Assembly: GCA_964613215.1 (NCBI GenBank)
Contig: CAZTHK010000017.1
Coordinates: forward strand, 1 to 64,000
Length of the DNA stretch: 64,000 nucleotides
Direction of reading: 5' to 3'
Source of the DNA: CAZTHK01 sp964613215
GTDB taxonomy: Bacteria; Krumholzibacteriota; Krumholzibacteriia; Krumholzibacteriales; CAZTHK01
Made by a program: the position numbers and the translations under genes
Part shown: positions 26,325 to 36,800 of the stretch, piece by piece
Position numbering within the stretch: position 1 is the stretch's first letter
Layout of the letters: the number at the start of each line of letters is the position of its first letter
Notes under the pieces: model-generated
Seen by the model: the letters and a program-made list of their open reading frames with translations, nothing else
What the model was told of the DNA's origin: nothing
Database searches by the model: none

Positions 26325-28409
26325 TTACTGCGCCAGGTCGGTTATATGACCCAGCTTTTCCGCTACCATCTCAGGGGGCACCCTGCCATACCTGGCAAAC
26401 TGCATGGTGAAAATCGCCCTTCCCTGAGACAGCGATCTCAGCGCGGTTGCATACCCGAACATTTCAGAAAGGGGAACCCTGGCCTTAACCACCTGAGCAT
26501 CCGCCCGGTGCTCCAGTTCTTCAACCTTTCCCCTTCTTATGTTTAAATCATTTATAACATCCCCCATATATTCTCCGGGGACGATTACCTCCAGATCCAT
26601 TACCGGCTCCATCAGCGCCGGATTGCCCTTGTGCAGGCCGCTGGAACATGCCTTGCTGCCTGCTATCTGAAAGGCCAATTCTGTGGAATCGACCGGATGA
26701 TGGGACCCGCTGACCAGGGTTACCTTGACATCTATAACCCTGTAACCGCCCAGTGGTCCGCTCTCCAGGGATTCCTTGACTCCATTTTCTACATATTTAA
26801 CATACTTCTTGGGAACCTTGTCCCCGCTGCAGGTATTCTCGAACTGGAATCCTCCATCCTGGTTAGGTTCAAGCTCGAGCAACACATGACCGTACTGCCC
26901 CTTGCCTCCACTCTGCCTGATAAACTTACCCTCCGACTTGCCGGGTCTGGTTATGGTTTCCCGGTATGCCACCTGCGGTTTTCCGAAGTTGGCTCTTACC
27001 TTCTTCTCTCTGATTATCCTGTTTATCAGAACCTCCAGATGAAGCTCTCCCATACCCGATATTATGGTCTGACCTGTTTCCTCATCCACACTCACAGTGA
27101 AAGTGGGGTCCTCTACCGCCATGGCATCCAGGGCTGCATTGAGCTTTGCTTCATCTGCCTTGGTTTTCGGTTCTATGGCCATGGAGATAACCGGTTCCGG
27201 AAACTGCATGGTCTCCAGCTGTACCGGATGCCCGGTCTCACAGAGGCTGTCACCGGTCCTGGAATTCTTCAGCCCCACCACCGCCACTATATCACCGGTT
27301 CTTATCTCATCCACATCGGTGGTCTTGTTGGCGTGAACCAAAAGGATACGCTGAAAACGCTCCTTCTTCCCATTATTGGCATTTATCAGCTGGGTACTTT
27401 TCTGTATGGTGCCGCTGTATACTCTGAGATAATGAAGGGTACCCACAAATTCGTCGTTAACTATCTTGAAAACCAGAGCGGAGAATGGGGCTTCATCATC
27501 CGCCGGCCTTGATTCCTCCTTCTCATTGTTGGGGTTGATTCCCTTAATGGGAGGAACATCGGTGGGATCGGGAAGGTAGGATACCACCCCGTCCATCAGA
27601 AGCTGGACTCCCATGTTTCTGAGGGCGGAACCGCAGAATACCGGAACCACGGCAATATCGTTGACCGCCTGCCGGAGTGCAGCAATTATTGCCTCTTCAG
27701 AAACATCAGCTCCGTCCACCACATGATGGAGGATATCCTCGTCATAATCGGCCAGCTCTCCCAGGAGCTCCTCTCTTGCCTGCAGGCATTCTGCTTCCAT
27801 ATGGCCGGGGATCTCCTTGCTCTGGTAACGCACTCCCAGGCTCTCCTTATCAAAGTAGACCGCCTTCATTCTAATCAGGTCGACTATTCCGCAGAAATCG
27901 TCTCCACTCCCGATGGGGAGCTGAACCGGAAGAGCATTGCTCTTGAGACGGTCGTGCATCATCTCAACTACATTCCTGAAATCCGCTCCCACCCGGTCCA
28001 TCTTGTTCACGAAGGCCAGCCTGGGGATATGATAGTGCTCCGCCTGCCTCCATACCGTTTCAGACTGGGGCTCCACACCGCCCACACCACAGAACAGTGC
28101 GACCACTCCATCCAACACCCTCAGGCTTCTCTCCACCTCCATGGTGAAGTCAACATGTCCCGGAGTATCTATGATATTGATCTTACAGTCCTGCCAGTAA
28201 CAGGTAGTAGCAGCAGAAGTTATGGTTATACCGCGCTCCCTCTCCTGCTCCATCCAGTCCATCACAGCATTTCCGTCATGAACTTCGCCCATCCGGTGAA
28301 CCTTACCGGTATAGAAGAGTATCCTCTCGGTAAGGGTGGTTTTACCGGCATCTATGTGGGCAGCAATGCCTATATTACGGGTCTTATCCAGCGGAAACGT
28401 TCTGGTCAT
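26325..28409 (-). CDS. fusA: Elongation factor G
   Basis: A translocation GTPase of about 694 residues. G motifs are AHIDAGKTTLTER, DTPGHVDFTMEV and NKMDRVG. Domain IV has the loop sequence near SGGKGQYGHVLLELEPNQDG and domain V ends in FARYGRVPPEMVAEKLG. Two adjacent ATG codons exist (28412 and 28409); GGAAAGG is spaced better for the second. A hairpin-rich leader lies upstream. Confidence 0.97.
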   Translation of the reverse strand: MTRTFPLDKTRNIGIAAHIDAGKTTLTERILFYTGKVHRMGEVHDGNAVMDWMEQERERGITITSAATTCYWQDCKINIIDTPGHVDFTMEVERSLRVLDGVVALFCGVGGVEPQSETVWRQAEHYHIPRLAFVNKMDRVGADFRNVVEMMHDRLKSNALPVQLPIGSGDDFCGIVDLIRMKAVYFDKESLGVRYQSKEIPGHMEAECLQAREELLGELADYDEDILHHVVDGADVSEEAIIAALRQAVNDIAVVPVFCGSALRNMGVQLLMDGVVSYLPDPTDVPPIKGINPNNEKEESRPADDEAPFSALVFKIVNDEFVGTLHYLRVYSGTIQKSTQLINANNGKKERFQRILLVHANKTTDVDEIRTGDIVAVVGLKNSRTGDSLCETGHPVQLETMQFPEPVISMAIEPKTKADEAKLNAALDAMAVEDPTFTVSVDEETGQTIISGMGELHLEVLINRIIREKKVRANFGKPQVAYRETITRPGKSEGKFIRQSGGKGQYGHVLLELEPNQDGGFQFENTCSGDKVPKKYVKYVENGVKESLESGPLGGYRVIDVKVTLVSGSHHPVDSTELAFQIAGSKACSSGLHKGNPALMEPVMDLEVIVPGEYMGDVINDLNIRRGKVEELEHRADAQVVKARVPLSEMFGYATALRSLSQGRAIFTMQFARYGRVPPEMVAEKLGHITDLAQ

Positions 28410-28412
28410 CAT

Positions 28413-28643
28413 ACCTTTCCATACCGGGGCCCCTAACCTTCCCCCGGTATAAAAGGCGGGGGATAAAGCTAGGTGGGTTTCCGGCGTGTAGTGACTTTAA
28501 AGCAAACTTGCTTCTGTCTCATTTATATTTTTCCTCACCCCACTTTGACACCCGTACATTTACGGACACCAAATCGGTTTTCCCCTCCCATCCTCACCTG
28601 AAAATCTATTTTTACCCGGACCTTCCAGGATCCGGAAAACAAA
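28413..28643 (-). promoter_or_regulatory. fusA leader with mutually exclusive hairpins
   Basis: On the minus strand, CCCCCG (28462-28457 side) can pair with CGGGGG of the segment 28449-28441. The same segment (TACCGGGG) can instead pair with CCCCGGTA at 28429-28422, an 8-bp stem whose foot touches the fusA ribosome-binding site (28420-28413). A further 7-bp hairpin, CCGGATC with GGTCCGG, sits just after the rpsG stop. The arrangement would allow translational or attenuation control. Function is inference. Confidence 0.5.
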
Positions 28644-29114
28644 TTACCACTTATAATGGGCGAATGCCTTGTTAGCCTCCGCCATACGGTGGGTATCCTC
28701 ACGCTTCTTGACCGAAGGACCCTCCTGCTTGTAAGCAAGCATTACTTCGCGGGCCAAACGCTCCGCGACAGTGTGTTCGGCCCTCTGCCTGGCGTAACTT
28801 ATAATCCATCTCATCGCCAGGGTGGTCCTTCTGCCGGCTCTCACTTCAACCGGCACCTGATAGGTTGCCCCTCCTACCCTTCTGGACCTGACCTCCAGAA
28901 GAGGCTTCACATTTTCGATAGCCTTCTTCAGCACTTCCAGGCCTTTCTTTCCGGTTTCTTCTGATATGATATCCAGGGCCCTGTATACATTCTTCTCGGC
29001 GACACCCTTCTTACCACTGTGCATTACATAGCTTATGAACCGGCCCAGAAGCTCGTCATTGTATCTGGGGTCCTTCTCCCATTTTCTTCTTATTACTTCA
29101 CGTCTGCGCGGCAT
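28644..29114 (-). CDS. rpsG: 30S ribosomal protein S7
   Basis: A 156-residue S7, an initiator of 30S head assembly. It has the basic start MPRRREVIRRKWEKDPRYND and SRRVGGATYQVPVEVRAGRR, plus the C-terminal REDTHRMAEANKAFAHYKW. S7 is the repressor of the str operon in E. coli through the rpsL-rpsG spacer; here that spacer is only 33 bases. Confidence 0.97.
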   Translation of the reverse strand: MPRRREVIRRKWEKDPRYNDELLGRFISYVMHSGKKGVAEKNVYRALDIISEETGKKGLEVLKKAIENVKPLLEVRSRRVGGATYQVPVEVRAGRRTTLAMRWIISYARQRAEHTVAERLAREVMLAYKQEGPSVKKREDTHRMAEANKAFAHYKW

Positions 29115-29147
29115 ATCGTATAAATCTCCAAACTATCGGGTAATATT

Positions 29148-29519
29148 TTACTTAGGCTTCTTCACTCCGTATTTCGATCTTCCCTTCTTCCGGTCATCCA
29201 CACCGCTGGTATCCAGCGATCCCCTGATAATATGATACCTCACTCCGGGCAGGTCCTTAACCCTTCCGCCTCTTACCAGAACGATGGAATGCTCCTGTAG
29301 ATTATGTCCTTCTCCTGGTATGTATGCGGTTACCTCGTGCCCGTTGGTCAACCTGACCCTGGCCACCTTCCGGATAGCTGAATTGGGTTTTTTGGGTGTG
29401 GAGGTGTACACTCTGGTGCATACGCCTCTCCTCTGTGGACACCCTTCCAGCGCCGGGGCGCTCTTCTTCTGGGTTACTTTCTTTCTGCCTTTTCTTATCA
29501 GTTGATTTATAGTCGGCAT
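29148..29519 (-). CDS. rpsL: 30S ribosomal protein S12
   Basis: A 123-residue S12 of the decoding centre. It has the conserved TPKKPNSAIRKVARVRLTNG stretch (Lys of the streptomycin site included) and PGEGHNLQEHSIVLVRGGRV. A candidate promoter lies 73 bases upstream in the rpoC-rpsL gap. The C-terminus is normal (KKGRSKYGVKKPK). Confidence 0.97.
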   Translation of the reverse strand: MPTINQLIRKGRKKVTQKKSAPALEGCPQRRGVCTRVYTSTPKKPNSAIRKVARVRLTNGHEVTAYIPGEGHNLQEHSIVLVRGGRVKDLPGVRYHIIRGSLDTSGVDDRKKGRSKYGVKKPK

Positions 29520-29591
29520 ATGGCTTTTGACTCCATTTTCTTCTTCAACACCGGGCTCTGGACATACATACCCGCCTTTAGCGTAGAGGGT

Positions 29592-29620
29592 AAGTTAACA
29601 ATCCATTATACCCTTGTCAA
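29592..29620 (-). promoter_or_regulatory. Possible internal promoter before rpsL
   Basis: TTGACA (29620-29615), 17-base spacer, TAACTT (29597-29592) on the minus strand, in the 156-base gap after rpoC. The -35 is perfect and the -10 weak. It would give the str group its own start in addition to read-through from rpoBC. Confidence 0.45.
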
Positions 29621-29675
29621 GCAAATATTTTAGCTCTATTTCACTTTTGCCGGGGCTATTTCCGTTTTTGCCGGA

Positions 29676-32600
29676 TCAGGCCCCAATCTGCCTCTCCTCT
29701 TTCATTTCACTTATTATTTCAGCAATCTCTTCCTCTTCGAATTCCTTTTCCACCAGTTCCTCTTCGCTCATCTCCTCATCCAGCTCGATATCCCTGAATT
29801 TTGACTGCCCTGTACCGGCCGGGACAAGACGGCCCATAATCACATTCTCCTTCAAGCCTCTCAGATAGTCCACCTTGCCCTCTACCGAGGCTTCTGTCAA
29901 CACCCTGGTGGTCTCCTGGAAACTTGCCGCAGATATAAAGCTCTCGGTGGTCAGAGAAGCTTTGGTAATACCCAGCAGGAGGGGTTTGAAGGTAGCAGGT
30001 TCACCGCCGTCCTTCATTACATTCTCATTCTCCTCCTGGAATTCGGATTTGCTGACTATATCCCCCTCCAGGAACAGGGTGTCTCCAGGTTCTTCCACGG
30101 TAACCTTCTGCAGCATCTGACGTACGATTACCTCAATATGTTTATCGTTGATTCGAACGCCCTGCAACCGGTATACCTCCTGGATTTCATTCACCAGGTA
30201 ATTCTGAGCGGCGTTAACACCCTTTATGTTCAATATATCATAGGGATTTACCGGGCCTTCGGTAAGATTATCCCCGGCCTCTATCCGGTCACCTTCATAC
30301 ACCCGGAGGTGCTTACCCTGAGGCACCCGGTAGCTTCTCTTGTCCCCGCTTTCGTTCTCCACTACGATCTTACGCATACCCTTCTTGACTGCTCCGAATT
30401 TTACCATACCGTCGATTTCGGAAACTACGGCCGCCTCCTTGGGTTTTCTCACCTCAAAAAGCTCCGCCACTCTGGGCAGCCCGCCGGTGATATCCCTGGT
30501 CTTTGTTATCTCTTTGGGAATCCTGCAGATAATATCCCCCGGAACAATTTCATCGCCGTCATGTACGGTAACCCTGGCACCGGTGGGCATTATGTAATTA
30601 CCTGTTACATTGCCCTTTTCATCCAGAAGCTCAATGTGAGGATGCAGTTTCTTCTCTCTGTCATCCACAATCACCATCTGTCTGAGTCCGGTCTTCTCGT
30701 CTATCTCCTCCTTGAGAGTGACCCCTTCCTTGATATCGCGGAATTTGAGCTTTCCGCCCTTATCCGAGATAATGAAATGAGAGTATGGATCCCATTCATA
30801 AATTATTCTTCCCCCCTCCACCTCTTCTCCTTCTTTCACCTTCAGCTCCGCTCCGTAAGATACTCCTATCCTTTCCAGCACCCTGTCACTCTTCTTGTCA
30901 CGGATTATAACTTCACCCTTCCTTCCCACTACCAGCATCTTGCCCTGGCGGTTCACCACAGACTTAACCCTGACAAATTCAACTATTCCTTTGTGCTTGA
31001 CTTTCTTCTGGGTATGTTCCGCGATTCTGGCAGCTGTTCCGCCTACGTGGAATGTCCGCAGGGTAAGCTGGGTCCCCGGTTCGCCAATCGACTGAGCTGC
31101 GACCACTCCCACCGCCTCGCCAATATCCACCATTCTGCCGGCAGCCAGGTTTCTGCCGTAACAGAGGCTGCACACTCCCCGGCCGGATTCACAGGTCAGA
31201 ACCGATCTGATCTTGACCTTCTCCACACCCCGGTCTTCTATCTCCAGGGCCAGCTCTTCGCTAATCAGAGAATTCGCCTCCACAATAACTTCGCCTGACT
31301 GTGGATCTACAACGTCGTCAACCACCACCCTGCCCAGAATACGGTCGCTGAGATACTCGATAATCTCTTCACCCTCTTTCAGTGCAGTGGTGTCCACTCC
31401 CATGATAGTACCGCAGTCATGCTCGGTAATAATCACATCCTGCGCCACATCCACCAGCCTCCTGGTAAGATATCCGGCATCTGCGGTCTTGAGTGCGGTG
31501 TCGGCGAGACCCTTACGGGCTCCGTGGGTAGAGATAAAGTACTGCAGTACCGACAAACCTTCCTTGAAGTTAGCAGTAATGGGCATCTCGATGATTTCAC
31601 CCACTCCCCCCACGATCTTCTTCTGAGGCTTGGCCATCAGGCCCCTCATGCCGGCAAGCTGGCGGATCTGCTCCCTGTTACCTCTGGAGCCTGAAACTGC
31701 CATGGTGTAAATCGGATTCAGCCCCTCCCTGTCCCTGCTGAGGTTCTCCAGCATCACATCGGCAACCTCATTGGTGGCATGGGTCCATTTATCGATGATT
31801 TTATTGTAACGCTCGCCATCGGTAATAACACCATCACTGTACTGCTTCTGGATGGAATTGACATCTTTCTGAGCCTCCTTGATCAGCTTCTTCTTCTCTT
31901 CCGGCACTACGATGTCGTCTATGCCGATGGTTATCCCGGCGATGGTGGAGTAAAGGAATCCGATATCCTTCAGCCTCTCCAGAAACTGTACTGTTTCATG
32001 GTTGCCCAGCTTCTTGTAGCAATCACCCACCAGCTGGCCTATGTTCTTCTTATCTATCAGTTCGTTGATAAATCCCAGTTCATCCGGGACTATCTGGTTC
32101 AGAATGACTCTTCCAGCGGTGGTCTCCTTGAGTTCTCCGTTTATCCTGACCTTTATCCGTGCATGGATGTCCAGCACACCGCTCTCTCTGGCCAGAATTA
32201 CCTCTTCCGGGTGATAGAAAGCCTTGCCCTCGCCCCTGGCACCATCCTTGGCCATGGAAATATAATAGAGGCCCAGAACCATATCCTGGGTTGGAGAGGC
32301 CAGCGGGGAACCGTTGGCCGGGGACAGGATATTGTTCGCCGAAAGCATCAGAGTTCTTGCCTCCAATTGGGCCTCGTATGACAATGGAATGTGAACAGCC
32401 ATCTGATCGCCGTCAAAATCTGCATTAAAAGCTGTACAAACCAGAGGATGGATCTGTATCGCTTTTCCTTCCACCAGCTTGGGCTTGAAAGCCTCTATCC
32501 CCAGCCGGTGCAGGGTTGGAGCCCGGTTAAGCAGGACAGGATGTCCTTCGATAATTTCTTCCAGGATATCCCATACTTCCGGTCTTTCCCTCTCCACCAG

Positions 32601-33791
32601 CTTCTTGGCACTCTTAACCGTCTGGACATAATTCTTCTCTTCCAGCTTCCTTATTATAAAAGGCTTGAACAGTTCCAGGGCCATGGATTTGGGCAGACCG
32701 CACTGGTCCATCCCCAGTTCCGGTCCCACTACGATTACTGAACGCCCCGAATAATCCACACGCTTACCCAGCAGATTCTGGCGGAACCGTCCTTTTTTGC
32801 CTTTGAGCATATCGCTGAGGCTCTTCAGAGGCCTGTTCCCCCGTCCTCTCACCGCCCTGGAACGGCGGCCGTTATCGAACAGGGCATCTACTGCTTCCTG
32901 CAGCATCCTCTTCTCATTACGCAGGATTACCTCGGGAGCCCTTATCTCTATAAGCTTCTTGAGGCGGTTGTTACGGTTGATAACCCTTCTGTAAAGATCA
33001 TTCAAATCGCTGGTAGCAAACCGTCCACCCTCCAGAGGAACCAGCGGCCTGAGGTCGGGAGGAAGCACCGGTATTACATCCAGCACCATCCATTCCGGCT
33101 TATTGTTGCTGTGACGGAAGGCTTCGATAACCTTCAAGCGCTTGAGTATGGTCTTCTTCCGCTGCACCGAGGTTTCTACCTTGGCCTGGGCACGCAGATT
33201 TATAGCTTCCTCTTCTATATTGATCTGAGAGAGGAGTTCCTTTATAGCCTCCCCGCCCATCCTGGCCTTGAATTCCTTGCCCTCCTCGGTCAGCTGATTA
33301 TATTTCTCGTTATCGATCAGCTCCTTGTACTTCAGATCGGTATCTCCGGGGTCTGTCACTATGTGAGATTCGTAGTAAAGAACCCGCTGCACATTTCTCA
33401 TGGTTATACCCAGCAGATAAGCTATCCGGCTGGGTATCCCCTTGTGAAACCAGATATGTGCCACCGGGACAGCCAGTTCTATATGGGCCAGTCTTTCCCT
33501 TCTTACCCGGGATCTGGTAACCTCCACACCGCAGCGGTCGCATATGACTCCCTTGTAACGGATTCTCTTGTATTTCCCGCAGGAACATTCAAAGTCCTTG
33601 ACCGGGCCGAAAATCCTCTCACAGAAAAGACCGTCCTTCTCCGGTTTAAAGGAACGGTAATTTATTGTCTCCGGCTTGATTACTTCACCATAGCTCCACG
33701 ACCTGATAACTTCGGGGGAAGCTATCTGGATGCCTATGGCATCGATATCCGTCGGTTTCTTCCGGTTCTTGTCAAAATATGCACTATACAA
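29676..33791 (-). CDS. rpoC: RNA polymerase subunit beta prime
   Basis: A 1371-residue catalytic subunit. The N-terminal zinc site is CSCGKYKRIRYKGVICDRCG (around residues 69-90). The active-site Mg motif is NADFDGDQMAVH (near 450). The second zinc cluster is CESGRGVCSLCYG (near 870). The bridge-helix and trigger-loop region is intact (TLRTFHVGGTAARI at the start of the inserted lineage-specific part). The protein ends in a very acidic tail (EEMSEEELVEKEFEEEEIAE). It is 77 bases after rpoB. Confidence 0.98.
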   Translation of the reverse strand: MYSAYFDKNRKKPTDIDAIGIQIASPEVIRSWSYGEVIKPETINYRSFKPEKDGLFCERIFGPVKDFECSCGKYKRIRYKGVICDRCGVEVTRSRVRRERLAHIELAVPVAHIWFHKGIPSRIAYLLGITMRNVQRVLYYESHIVTDPGDTDLKYKELIDNEKYNQLTEEGKEFKARMGGEAIKELLSQINIEEEAINLRAQAKVETSVQRKKTILKRLKVIEAFRHSNNKPEWMVLDVIPVLPPDLRPLVPLEGGRFATSDLNDLYRRVINRNNRLKKLIEIRAPEVILRNEKRMLQEAVDALFDNGRRSRAVRGRGNRPLKSLSDMLKGKKGRFRQNLLGKRVDYSGRSVIVVGPELGMDQCGLPKSMALELFKPFIIRKLEEKNYVQTVKSAKKLVERERPEVWDILEEIIEGHPVLLNRAPTLHRLGIEAFKPKLVEGKAIQIHPLVCTAFNADFDGDQMAVHIPLSYEAQLEARTLMLSANNILSPANGSPLASPTQDMVLGLYYISMAKDGARGEGKAFYHPEEVILARESGVLDIHARIKVRINGELKETTAGRVILNQIVPDELGFINELIDKKNIGQLVGDCYKKLGNHETVQFLERLKDIGFLYSTIAGITIGIDDIVVPEEKKKLIKEAQKDVNSIQKQYSDGVITDGERYNKIIDKWTHATNEVADVMLENLSRDREGLNPIYTMAVSGSRGNREQIRQLAGMRGLMAKPQKKIVGGVGEIIEMPITANFKEGLSVLQYFISTHGARKGLADTALKTADAGYLTRRLVDVAQDVIITEHDCGTIMGVDTTALKEGEEIIEYLSDRILGRVVVDDVVDPQSGEVIVEANSLISEELALEIEDRGVEKVKIRSVLTCESGRGVCSLCYGRNLAAGRMVDIGEAVGVVAAQSIGEPGTQLTLRTFHVGGTAARIAEHTQKKVKHKGIVEFVRVKSVVNRQGKMLVVGRKGEVIIRDKKSDRVLERIGVSYGAELKVKEGEEVEGGRIIYEWDPYSHFIISDKGGKLKFRDIKEGVTLKEEIDEKTGLRQMVIVDDREKKLHPHIELLDEKGNVTGNYIMPTGARVTVHDGDEIVPGDIICRIPKEITKTRDITGGLPRVAELFEVRKPKEAAVVSEIDGMVKFGAVKKGMRKIVVENESGDKRSYRVPQGKHLRVYEGDRIEAGDNLTEGPVNPYDILNIKGVNAAQNYLVNEIQEVYRLQGVRINDKHIEVIVRQMLQKVTVEEPGDTLFLEGDIVSKSEFQEENENVMKDGGEPATFKPLLLGITKASLTTESFISAASFQETTRVLTEASVEGKVDYLRGLKENVIMGRLVPAGTGQSKFRDIELDEEMSEEELVEKEFEEEEIAEIISEMKEERQIGA

Positions 33792-33868
33792 GGGAAACCT
33801 CCATTTGATTCCGTTCCCTGAATTTCAAAAACGTTCCCGATATTCCGGCTGTAAATATTAGTATCAAT

Positions 33869-36800
33869 TTACTCTCCAATGTCCAGCTTAACATCCAGGC
33901 AGAGACTCTGCAGCTCCTTCAGCAGCACATTGAACGCCTCCGGGAGGCCTGCCGCGGGAGCACTTTCTCCCTTTACAATGGCCTCATATATATCACTTCG
34001 CCCTGCCACGTCGTCCGATTTCACAGTGAGCATCTCCTGAAGGGTATATGCCGCACCGTATGCTTCCAGTGCCCACACCTCCATCTCTCCGAATCTCTGT
34101 CCGCCGAATTGAGCCTTCCCGCCCAGGGGCTGCTGTGAAACGAGGGAGTATGGTCCAATGGAACGGGCATGGATCTTGTCATCCACCAGATGGGACAACT
34201 TCATCATATATATATATCCCACCGTAACGTCCATATCGAATGGTTCGCCGGTGATTCCGTCATAAAGTTTCTGGGTGCCGTTCTCGGGAAGGCCGGCATT
34301 CTTCAGGGCCTTCTTTATTTCATCCACGGTGGCGCCGTTGAAAACCGGCGTAGCCACCTTGTATCCGCCCTCGCACGCGGCCCATCCCAGATGGGTTTCC
34401 AGGATCTGGCCCAGGTTCATCCTGCTGGGTACACCCAGCGGATCCAGAATCAGCTCCACCCTCTGCCCGTTGGGCAGGAATGGCATATCTTCCTCCGGCA
34501 CTATCCTGGCTACCACACCCTTATTTCCGTGCCTTCCGGCCACCTTGTCACCCACCGCGACCTTCCTCTTCCTGGCTACATATACCTTAACCAGTTTGCT
34601 TACTCCGGGAGGCAGTTCATCTCCCCTCATCACCCTTTCCATCTCCTTCTCATATTTACTCTCTACCTTGTCGATGGCTCTGGCGGCGGCCTCCATCAAC
34701 GACTGGATCTTTTCATCCTTCCGTGAATTCTTCACAATTGGAAGGCCCCACTGCAGGTGATCCAGGTCAATACTCTTGAGAACCTTCTGAGTAATTTTCC
34801 TTCCCGCCTTCACCTGCATTTCACCGGTTTCGGAGTGGATCAGCTTTTCGCTGGTCTGCCCCAGCATCAGCTTGGAGAGCCGCTCCCGCCTTACCTGGCG
34901 GATATATTCGATCTCCTGCTCCTTCTGCCTCTCCAGACCTTTCACCTTGTTCTTCTCCTGGCTCCTGGCTCTCTCGTCCCTTTCCTTCCTGGAGAAGATC
35001 TTGATATCCACCACTATACCATCCATCCCGGGAGGAGCCTTCAGCGAAGCATCCCTTACGTCCCCTGCCTTCTCACCAAATATCGCCTTGAGCAATCTCT
35101 CCTCCGGGGTAAGCTCGGTCTCCCCCTTGGGGGTTACCTTACCCACCAGGATATCTCCGGATTTAACCCTGGCTCCAATCCTGATTATTCCATCCTCGTC
35201 CAGGTCGGAAAGCATATCCTCGCCCACATTGGGGATCTCCCTGGTAATCTCCTCCATACCCGCCTTGGTGTCACGAACCTGAGTCTCGAACTCCTCGATA
35301 TGAATAGAGGTATAGGTGTCGCCCTTCACCAGCTTTTCACTGATAATAATAGCATCCTCGAAGTTATAACCCCTCCAGGGCATAAAGGCCACCAGAACAT
35401 TCTTGCCCAGGGCAAGTTCTCCCGAATCGGTAGAGGAAGCGTCAGCGATGACGTCTCCTTTCCTGACCTTCTGTCCCACATCCACGGTGGGCCTCTGATT
35501 TATATATGTATCCTGGTTGGAGCGCTGGAATTTTACCAGGTTGTATTCATCCACGCCGCCGAATCCGGTGAAGTCTTCCAGATCTTCCTCTTCACTACCT
35601 GAGTTATAGCTGATCAGAATATTATCGGCGGCAACTCTCTCTACTTTACCGCTGCGCCTGGCCTTAACCAGAACTCCGGAGTCATAAGCCGCCCTCCCCT
35701 CAAATCCGGTTCCCACCAGGGGAGATTCCGGTTTCAACAGGGGAACAGCCTGGCGCTGCATATTGCATCCCATCAATGCCCGGTTGGCATCATCATGCTC
35801 CAGAAATGGAATCAATGAGGCCGCTGCACTTACCAGCTGATTGGGGGATACATCTATGTAGTCTACATCCCTGGCATCCACCACCACAAAATCCCCCGCG
35901 CGGCGGGCCATTATCTTGCGTTCCTTGAACCTGCCCTTTTCATCCACCGGTGCGTTGGCATGAGCGATGGTTACCCGGTCCTCCATAAATGCGGCAAGCA
36001 TCTCTATCTTATCGGTAACCTTTCCATCCTTAACCACCCGGTAAGGTGTTTCCAGAAAACCGAATTCATTCAGCTTGCCGTAGGTAGCCAGCGAGGTGAT
36101 CAGGCCGATGTTGGGCCCTTCCGGAGTCTCTATCGGGCAAAGCCGGCCGTAGTGAGTATAATGAACATCTCTTACCTCGAAACCGGCCCGCTCCCTGCTG
36201 AGCCCCCCCGGACCCAGCGCCGATAGCCTTCTCTTGTGAGTAAGCTCCGCCAGCGGATTTGTCTGATCCATGAACTGAGAAAGCTGGCTGCTGCCAAAGA
36301 AGGATTGTATCACCGCACTGATGGTTCGTGCGTTGACCAGATCGTAGGGAGTGGGATTGTCGGTCTCCTGCAGGGTCATACGTTCCCTTATGATCCTGGC
36401 CATCCTGGCCAGGCCCACCGAGAACTGGTTGCTCAAAAGTTCGCCCACCGACCTGATTCTGCGGTTACCCAGGTGGTCTATATCGTCTACCACCCCGTCG
36501 GTCTCCTTCAGGTCTATCAGATTCAGCACCACCGCCACAAAATCCTTCTCGGTAAGGGTGGTATTATCCTCATCCACATCTATGCCCAGTCGCCTGTTCA
36601 TCTTGTAACGGCCTACCCTGGCCAGATCGTATCTCTTGGGATCGAAAAACATCCTGTGCAGCAGAGCCCGGGCTGCCTCCACATTGGGGGGATCGCCGGG
36701 ACGCATCAGATTATAGATACGCTTGAGAGCCTCTTCGCCGTTGGCGGTAGGGTCCTTCTTCAGGGTGCTGAGAATAACATCGTTCTCTATGTTACCCCTT

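Noticed and set aside
30138..31298. 386-codon plus-strand frame inside rpoC
   Set aside because: Antisense shadow of a gene with strong motif evidence on the minus strand.
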